A DNA stretch of 64,000 nt from contig CAYGSA010000002.1 of assembly GCA_964352375.1 (NCBI GenBank), forward strand, positions 1-64,000, in the 5' to 3' direction. The notes beneath the pieces were generated by a model. That model was given only the letters and a program-made list of their open reading frames with translations. It ran no database searches and was not told the origin of the DNA. Below are positions 59,770 to 64,000 of this stretch, one piece after another. Source of the DNA: UBA1672 sp964352375 (lineage in GTDB: Bacteria; Pseudomonadota; Alphaproteobacteria; Micavibrionales; Micavibrionaceae). Position numbers and translations under genes: made by a program. Numbering within the stretch: the stretch's first letter is position 1; each line of letters begins with the position of its first letter.

Positions 59770-60486
59770 ATGGACTTAAAAGAAGAAGAAATACTGGGCG
59801 ATAAAATACATGAGCATTGGTATTATGTTTCCAAAGGTAAGGCGATGCGTCAATTTTTGGGAGATCATAAATCTCTTGAGGTTTTAGATGTTGGCGCGGG
59901 GTCTGGGATTTTTTCGCGGCAATTGCTTGATCACAATATATGCCAGAGCGCGGTGTGTGTTGATCCGGGTTATGAAGAAGAGTCAGAAGAGCTTCACCAC
60001 GGGAAGAAAATTCAATTTGTTAAATCTTTAGATAAAACAACGCAGAAACTTATTCTTATGATGGATGTGCTTGAGCATGTTCCTGATGATACGGCGCTTA
60101 TTCGCGAATATGCGGACAGTATGCCTGATGATGGCAAGTTGCTTATTACGGTGCCTGCGTTTCAATTTATGTGGTCTGGGCATGATGTGTTTCTTGAGCA
60201 TTATCGTCGTTACACGATTGAGCAGATGGAAAGGGCGATTTCAATGGCGGGGCTGAAGCCGATCAAATCACGGTATTTTTTCGCTTCTTTGTTTCCTATG
60301 GTTGCGGCGGTGCGCGTTGCCAAGAACGCCATTACGAAGGGTAAAGTCGAGCCTAAAAGTGAGCTTAAGGTTTATTCTGATGCAATGAATAAGGCTTTGA
60401 TCAAAATTCATGACGCGGAGCGCAATAGCATCTTTGGTTTCAATAAAGCTTTTGGCTTGAGCGTTTTTTGTTTATGCGGTAAGTAG
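59770..60486 (+). CDS. Class I SAM-dependent methyltransferase
   Basis: 238-aa protein with the SAM-binding motif I LEVLDVGAGSGIFSRQLL (residues ~36-53) and motif II/III region LILMMDVLEHVPDDTALIREY, then LLITVPAFQFMWSGHDVFLEHYRRY. The HDxxxxHxRRY-type block is common in methyltransferases found near glycosyltransferases or sugar/lipid-modifying genes. The substrate cannot be told. There is no signal peptide. It is the only gene between lpd and lipA; 57 bases before and five after keep it in the same direction. Confidence 0.85.
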   Translation: MDLKEEEILGDKIHEHWYYVSKGKAMRQFLGDHKSLEVLDVGAGSGIFSRQLLDHNICQSAVCVDPGYEEESEELHHGKKIQFVKSLDKTTQKLILMMDVLEHVPDDTALIREYADSMPDDGKLLITVPAFQFMWSGHDVFLEHYRRYTIEQMERAISMAGLKPIKSRYFFASLFPMVAAVRVAKNAITKGKVEPKSELKVYSDAMNKALIKIHDAERNSIFGFNKAFGLSVFCLCGK

Positions 60487-60491
60487 GTCCT

Positions 60492-61457
60492 ATGACATAT
60501 AATCCTGATTTACTTGATAAAGCCAAACGGCACCCGGAAAAGCAAAAGAACCCAGATCGGCCTGCGGGGCGAAAACCTGATTGGATCCGTGTTCCTGCGC
60601 CGCAAGGCAAGGTTTATGCCGAGACTAAAGATATTGTTCGCAAACAAAAACTGACCACAGTTTGTGAAGAGGCGGGTTGTCCGAATATTGGTGAGTGTTG
60701 GCAACAAAAGCATGCAACCTTTATGATTTTGGGCGAGGTGTGTACGCGGGCGTGTGCGTTTTGTAATGTTGCGACAGGCAAGCCTGACGAAGTTGATAAG
60801 CTGGAGCCTCTGCGCATTGGTGTTGCGGTGAAGCAAATGGGGCTTAAACATGTTGTGATTACGGCCGTGGATCGTGATGATCTGAAGGATGGTGGTGCGG
60901 ACCACTTTGTGAAGACCATTATGGCCATTCGTATGAAGAGTCCTGGTACAACGGTTGAGATCCTTCCTGGTGATTACAAGGGGAATATGGTGGATATTGA
61001 CCATGTTATTCATGCCAAGCCGGATGTATTTAATCATAATCTTGAGACTGTGCCGCGGCTTTATCCGACGATCCGTCCGGGGGCGCGGTATTTCCGCTCG
61101 CTGCGTTTGCTGGAGCGTGTTAAGGATGTTGATCCGACGATGTTTACCAAATCTGGCATGATGGTTGGGCTTGGGGAGACACGAGAGGAGGTTGCGCAAG
61201 TGATGGATGACATGCGTGCGGCGCGTATTGACTTCATTACGATTGGGCAGTATTTGCAGCCGACGCCCAAGCATGCGCCCGTGATGAAATGGTGGACGCC
61301 AGAGGAGTTTGAGGGGCTGGCCAAATTGGCGCGCTCTAAGGGGTTCTTGATGGTTTCGGCGACGCCGCTGACGCGGTCTTCGCACCATGCAGGCGATGAC
61401 TTCGCGCAGTTAAAGGCTGCACGTGATGCCAAGTTTGCGCCGCATGCTGCGGAGTAG
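60492..61457 (+). CDS. lipA: Lipoyl synthase
   Basis: Radical-SAM enzyme that inserts two sulfurs into octanoyl groups on lipoyl domains such as those of PdhB and PdhC. The 321 aa hold the auxiliary-cluster cysteines Cys58, Cys63, Cys69 (CEEAGCPNIGECW) and the radical-SAM cysteines Cys84, Cys88, Cys91 (CTRACAFC). The Ser of the C-terminal RSSHHAGDDF block is the third auxiliary ligand element. The length is standard. It lies near the PDH operon whose product it activates. Confidence 0.97.
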   Translation: MTYNPDLLDKAKRHPEKQKNPDRPAGRKPDWIRVPAPQGKVYAETKDIVRKQKLTTVCEEAGCPNIGECWQQKHATFMILGEVCTRACAFCNVATGKPDEVDKLEPLRIGVAVKQMGLKHVVITAVDRDDLKDGGADHFVKTIMAIRMKSPGTTVEILPGDYKGNMVDIDHVIHAKPDVFNHNLETVPRLYPTIRPGARYFRSLRLLERVKDVDPTMFTKSGMMVGLGETREEVAQVMDDMRAARIDFITIGQYLQPTPKHAPVMKWWTPEEFEGLAKLARSKGFLMVSATPLTRSSHHAGDDFAQLKAARDAKFAPHAAE

Positions 61458-61459
61458 CT

Positions 61460-61933
61460 ATGACAACCCATGCCGAGCGGCGCACCTTGATGTACACACC
61501 TGCGCAGCTGTTTGATCTGGTCGCGGATGTGAAGCGGTACCCTGAGTTTCTGCCTTGGTGTATCTCTGCCCGTGTCCAGCCGCCGAAAGATCGGGTCTTT
61601 GAGGCTGATTTGATTATTGGGTACAAGATGATCCGTGAGAAGTACGGCTCGCGTGTGACCTTGAATGGGCCCGATCATATTCATGTTGAATATACGAGCG
61701 GTCCGATGCGGTATCTGTCTAATCACTGGAGATTCATCGAAGAAGATGATGGGTCGTGTACGATTGATTTCTTTGTTGATTTTGAATTCAAGAACCGTAT
61801 TTTGCAGAACCTGATTGGTGTGTTTTTCAATGAAATCGTACAGCGTATGGTGAAGGCTTTTGAAACGCGGGCGCGGGAGCTATATGGCGAGAGCGGCATC
61901 GGTCAAGAGGTTAAGCGCCTTGGTGACGGTTGA
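61460..61933 (+). CDS. Coq10/RatA-family START-domain protein
   Basis: 157-aa polyketide-cyclase/START-fold protein. Family blocks are YTPAQLFDLVADVKRYPEFLPWC near the N-terminus, FEADLIIGYKMIREKYGSRVTL, and FVDFEFKNRILQNLIGVFFNEIVQRMVKAFETRA. Homologues bind ubiquinone or ubiquinone precursors (Coq10) or are annotated RatA in gammaproteobacteria. In alphaproteobacteria the gene regularly follows lipA, as here. Its last 54 bases overlap the end of cinA on the other strand. Confidence 0.92.
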   Translation: MTTHAERRTLMYTPAQLFDLVADVKRYPEFLPWCISARVQPPKDRVFEADLIIGYKMIREKYGSRVTLNGPDHIHVEYTSGPMRYLSNHWRFIEEDDGSCTIDFFVDFEFKNRILQNLIGVFFNEIVQRMVKAFETRARELYGESGIGQEVKRLGDG

Positions 61934-62344
61934 GCTGCGCACGTCATTGCGCGCACCTTCGAAGTTATGTTGTGTTACGTTTGTTCCTTTTTTTGTTGCA
62001 ATCCCTATATAGACGAGGCCAACTGGTTTTTCGGCTGTACTGCCGTCTGGGCCAGCGATTCCCGTGACGGAAATGGCGATATCGGCGTGGCTGTTTTTGA
62101 GGGCGCCTTCTGCCATTGCGGCGGCGCATTGTGGGCTAACAGCGCCATAGTCTTGTATGATATCGGTGGGTACACCCAAAAGCTCTTGTTTGGCCTCGTT
62201 CGAGTAGGTCACGACGCCGCGATCAAATACGGCGGAAGCCCCTGGTATATCCGTTATTGCGGCGGCGACAAGCCCGCCTGTACAGCTTTCTGCGGTGGTA
62301 ATGGTCAGGCTTTTTGTTCTCAGGATTTCGAAGAGGTCGCTCAT
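61880..62344 (-). CDS. pncC: CinA-family nicotinamide-nucleotide amidohydrolase (PncC)
   Basis: 154-aa stand-alone C-terminal domain of CinA, which deamidates NMN in pyridine nucleotide salvage. Seen are ITTAESCTGGLVAAAITDIPG with the catalytic Ser20, VVTYSNEAKQELLGV, YGAVSPQCAAAMAEGAL and ISVTGIAGPDGSTAEKPVGLVYIG. There is no N-terminal COG1058 domain. It lies four bases after pgpA on the minus strand. Its last 54 bases overlap the Coq10-like gene, a long convergent overlap. Confidence 0.94.
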   Translation of the reverse strand: MSDLFEILRTKSLTITTAESCTGGLVAAAITDIPGASAVFDRGVVTYSNEAKQELLGVPTDIIQDYGAVSPQCAAAMAEGALKNSHADIAISVTGIAGPDGSTAEKPVGLVYIGIATKKGTNVTQHNFEGARNDVRSSTVTKALNLLTDAALAI

Positions 62345-62348
62345 ATCA

Positions 62349-62837
62349 TCACACTAGACCACTTATGGCGATGACGATGACGGCGGCGCAAAGGCCTGCG
62401 AGCAGATCATCGCCCATGACTCCTGCTGCGCCTTTTATGTGCTTGTCTATGAAACTGATCGGATAAGGTTTAACGATATCGAAGAAGCGGAATGACAGGA
62501 AGGCTGTAATGATGAGGATGGGGTTAAGGGCGCAAGGGATGAGGGCGAGCCATTGGCCTGCAACTTCGTCGATTACGATCATCTTCGAGTCATGGCCGCC
62601 CATGGCTTTGTCGAATTTGGCGGCGGCCCAGAAGCCAATTGCCGTTATGATGATGGTTGCGAAGATGAGCAATGGTATGCCGCCGAGCCAAAGGAGGGCG
62701 ATGCCAAAAGGCAGGGCGCCGAGGCTGCCCCATGTGCCGGGGGCGGGTTTGATGAAGCCGCAGCCGAACCAGCTTGCGAGCCAAACGTAAGGCTCTGTGT
62801 GGTTGAGGTTTTCTGGAATTTTAAAGGCTATTTTCAT
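62349..62837 (-). CDS. pgpA: Phosphatidylglycerophosphatase A
   Basis: Inner-membrane phosphatase converting phosphatidylglycerophosphate to phosphatidylglycerol. The 162 aa show ASWFGCGFIKPAPGTWGSLGALPFG, the acidic active-site block DSKMIVIDEVAGQWLAL, RFFDIVKPYPISFIDKHIKGAAGVMGDDLLAGL and a last helix. Four hydrophobic segments are visible. It belongs to the minus-strand unit ispDF-pgpA-cinA, an order common in alphaproteobacteria. The 93 bases before it are AT-rich and hold no gene. Confidence 0.95.
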   Translation of the reverse strand: MKIAFKIPENLNHTEPYVWLASWFGCGFIKPAPGTWGSLGALPFGIALLWLGGIPLLIFATIIITAIGFWAAAKFDKAMGGHDSKMIVIDEVAGQWLALIPCALNPILIITAFLSFRFFDIVKPYPISFIDKHIKGAAGVMGDDLLAGLCAAVIVIAISGLV

Positions 62838-62930
62838 TTGTCTAGTTCGTTCGTAGTTTTTTTATTTTTTTTAATCTAAGCTATTGTTCTATAATTTCTT
62901 TTTAGCTCCGCAACTATAGGATAATTTTCC

Positions 62931-64000
62931 TTATCCGTCAAGTTTTCTAGGTAAGGAAATGGACACTGTGGCTTGGGCGGCGATGCCTTCTGCGCGGCCA
63001 GTAAAGCCCAGCCTTTCTGTTGTGGTGGCCTTTATGTTCAGGCGGCTTTGTGGTGTTTTCAGTATTTCGGAGAGGCGTTTTAGTATGGCGTCGCGATGTT
63101 TTCCGATTTTGGGTTCTTCACAGATGATTGTCAGGTCGGCGTTGATCAGTTCGCCGCCTTTATCGTGCAAGAGTGTCATGGCATGTTCTAGAAAAATTGC
63201 GCTGTCCATGTTTTTGAAGGTGTTATCACTTGGGGGGAAGTGTACGCCTATATCGCCCGCGCCGATTGCGCCAAGTATGGCGTCGGTCAGTGTGTGAAGC
63301 CCTACATCGGCGTCAGAATGGCCCTTGAGTTTTCTGTTGTGCGGGATATCTATGCCACATAGGCGGATGTTTTGAGCGGGTGTTTCGTCGAAGGCGTGTA
63401 CGTCAAAGCCCATTCCTGAACGTGTTTCATATGTTTCTAAAATTTCTTGTGCCATTGCCAAATCCTGTGAGGTGGTTATTTTGAAATTGTGTGATCCGCT
63501 TTCTACGAATTTTACATCATACCCCAGCGCGGCGACAAGCGATGTATCGTCTGTGTGTTCTTGGTTTGGATCAGCTTTTTCGTGAGCTTCGCGGATTAAT
63601 CCATAGTGAAAGGCTTGTGGGGTTTGCATGGCCCACAGCTTATCCCGGCTCATATTTTTTTGTGATTCGTAACGCAACGTATCAGTAATGGGCTTGGCGA
63701 GTGTTGCTGCTTCGTTTGTTTGCATGGCTTCAAGAAGGTTCTTTATGTCTTGTTGCTTTACGAAGGGGCGCGCGGCGTCATGAATGAGAACCATATCCTT
63801 ATTTTTTAGATGAGATAACTTTTTTAAACCATTGTATACACTTTCTTTTCTTTCCTTTCCTCCTGTGCATATTATCACATCTTTTAATTCATGACTGTTT
63901 TGTGTGACGACGCACATGTTTTCAAGGCCTTCCATGTTTTTAAAGGCATCTATTGTATGCTCAAGAATTGTCTTTCCTGCGATTTTTATGAATTGTTTTG
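62931..64000 (-). CDS. ispDF: Bifunctional IspD/IspF (MEP pathway), 5' end outside window
   Basis: Fused enzyme catalysing the CDP-transfer and the cyclisation steps of the non-mevalonate isoprenoid pathway. The frame is open to the window edge; the first visible residues KQFIKIAGKTILEHTIDAF are internal IspD sequence, so the N-terminus with the nucleotide-binding loop is missing. IspD blocks seen are VLIHDAARPFVK and KPITDTLRYE. IspF starts at about SGMGFDVHAFDE with metal ligands Asp and His, then KGHSDADVGLHTLTDAILGAIGAGDIGVHFPP (in parts) and GFTGRAEGIAAQATVSI. Confidence 0.96.
   Translation of the reverse strand, partial: KQFIKIAGKTILEHTIDAFKNMEGLENMCVVTQNSHELKDVIICTGGKERKESVYNGLKKLSHLKNKDMVLIHDAARPFVKQQDIKNLLEAMQTNEAATLAKPITDTLRYESQKNMSRDKLWAMQTPQAFHYGLIREAHEKADPNQEHTDDTSLVAALGYDVKFVESGSHNFKITTSQDLAMAQEILETYETRSGMGFDVHAFDETPAQNIRLCGIDIPHNRKLKGHSDADVGLHTLTDAILGAIGAGDIGVHFPPSDNTFKNMDSAIFLEHAMTLLHDKGGELINADLTIICEEPKIGKHRDAILKRLSEILKTPQSRLNIKATTTERLGFTGRAEGIAAQATVSISLPRKLDG

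Noticed and set aside
60510..61388. 292-codon open frame on the minus strand within lipA
   Set aside because: Composition is Arg/His/Asn-rich and it mirrors the lipA codons exactly. No ribosome-binding site is evident.
1..64000. Search for tRNA, rRNA, CRISPR arrays, insertion sequences, phage or defence genes
   Set aside because: I found no cloverleaf-like gap, no regularly spaced repeats, no transposase or integrase, and no toxin-antitoxin or restriction genes. The RatA name of the Coq10-like family does not indicate a toxin here.

Overview
This is a gene-dense stretch of chromosome from an alphaproteobacterium. Nearly every base lies in a gene, no gap exceeds 300 bases, and I see no rRNA, tRNA, insertion sequence, phage or CRISPR. 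Several things point to Alphaproteobacteria: the gene order nuo–birA–coaX–rnj–proS–lolCD–dnaE and rpsB–tsf–pyrH–frr–uppS–cdsA–dxr–rseP–bamA–lpxD–fabZ–lpxA–lpxI–lpxB; LpxI in place of LpxH; a fused IspDF; a PDH E1-beta that carries a lipoyl domain; and a GTTC-N7-GTTC LexA operator in front of lexA. By eye the G+C content is below 50 %. The sequence alone does not fix the order or genus; a deep-branching or Rhodospirillales/Micavibrio-like lineage is only a guess.

Layout. 1-6914: end of the respiratory complex I operon (nuoH fragment, I, J, K, L, M, N). 6914-14364: biotin ligase, pantothenate kinase, RNase J, two small membrane/secreted proteins, an archaeal/eukaryote-type prolyl-tRNA synthetase, and lipoprotein-release genes lolC-lolD. 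14394-17780: dnaE. 17793-21044: a promoter and then translation and nucleotide genes (rpsB, tsf, pyrH, frr). 21065-33549: a long envelope operon covering undecaprenyl-PP synthesis, CDP-DAG, DXP reductoisomerase, two tandem site-2 proteases, BamA, a Skp-like chaperone and the lipid A pathway lpxD-fabZ-lpxA-lpxI-lpxB. 33546-36361 (minus): gltA and gltX. 36400-38538: comEC. 38535-41560 (minus): lexA, trpC, trpD, trpG. 41624-42808: a divergent polysaccharide deacetylase. 42805-46222 (minus): trpE and a PpiD-type chaperone. 46310-53740: tpiA, secG, pyrG, kdsA, an unknown gene with its own strong promoter, zntB, eno, a membrane-anchored YqgE-like protein and an FtsB-like protein. 53861-61933: pyruvate dehydrogenase operon (pdhA, a small membrane gene, pdhB, pdhC, a LOG/SLOG-fold gene, lpd), then a methyltransferase, lipA and a Coq10-like gene. 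61880-64000 (minus): cinA, pgpA and ispDF, which runs off the window.

How it fits together. Enolase, triose-phosphate isomerase and the PDH complex feed acetyl-CoA to citrate synthase, and LipA supplies lipoyl groups for PDH. NADH goes to complex I, and the Coq10-like protein serves ubiquinone. KdsA, the Lpx enzymes, BamA, LolCD, Skp and the site-2 proteases build and monitor the outer membrane. IspDF, Dxr and UppS supply isoprenoid carriers.

No wholly new multi-gene system is evident. The less ordinary items are the tandem RseP paralogues, the archaeal-type ProRS, the acidic N-terminal extension on LolD, the Lys/Cys/Trp/Tyr/His-free unknown protein at 49969 with a near-consensus promoter, a perfect 12-bp hairpin that covers the eno ribosome-binding site, and two non-PDH genes embedded in the PDH operon.
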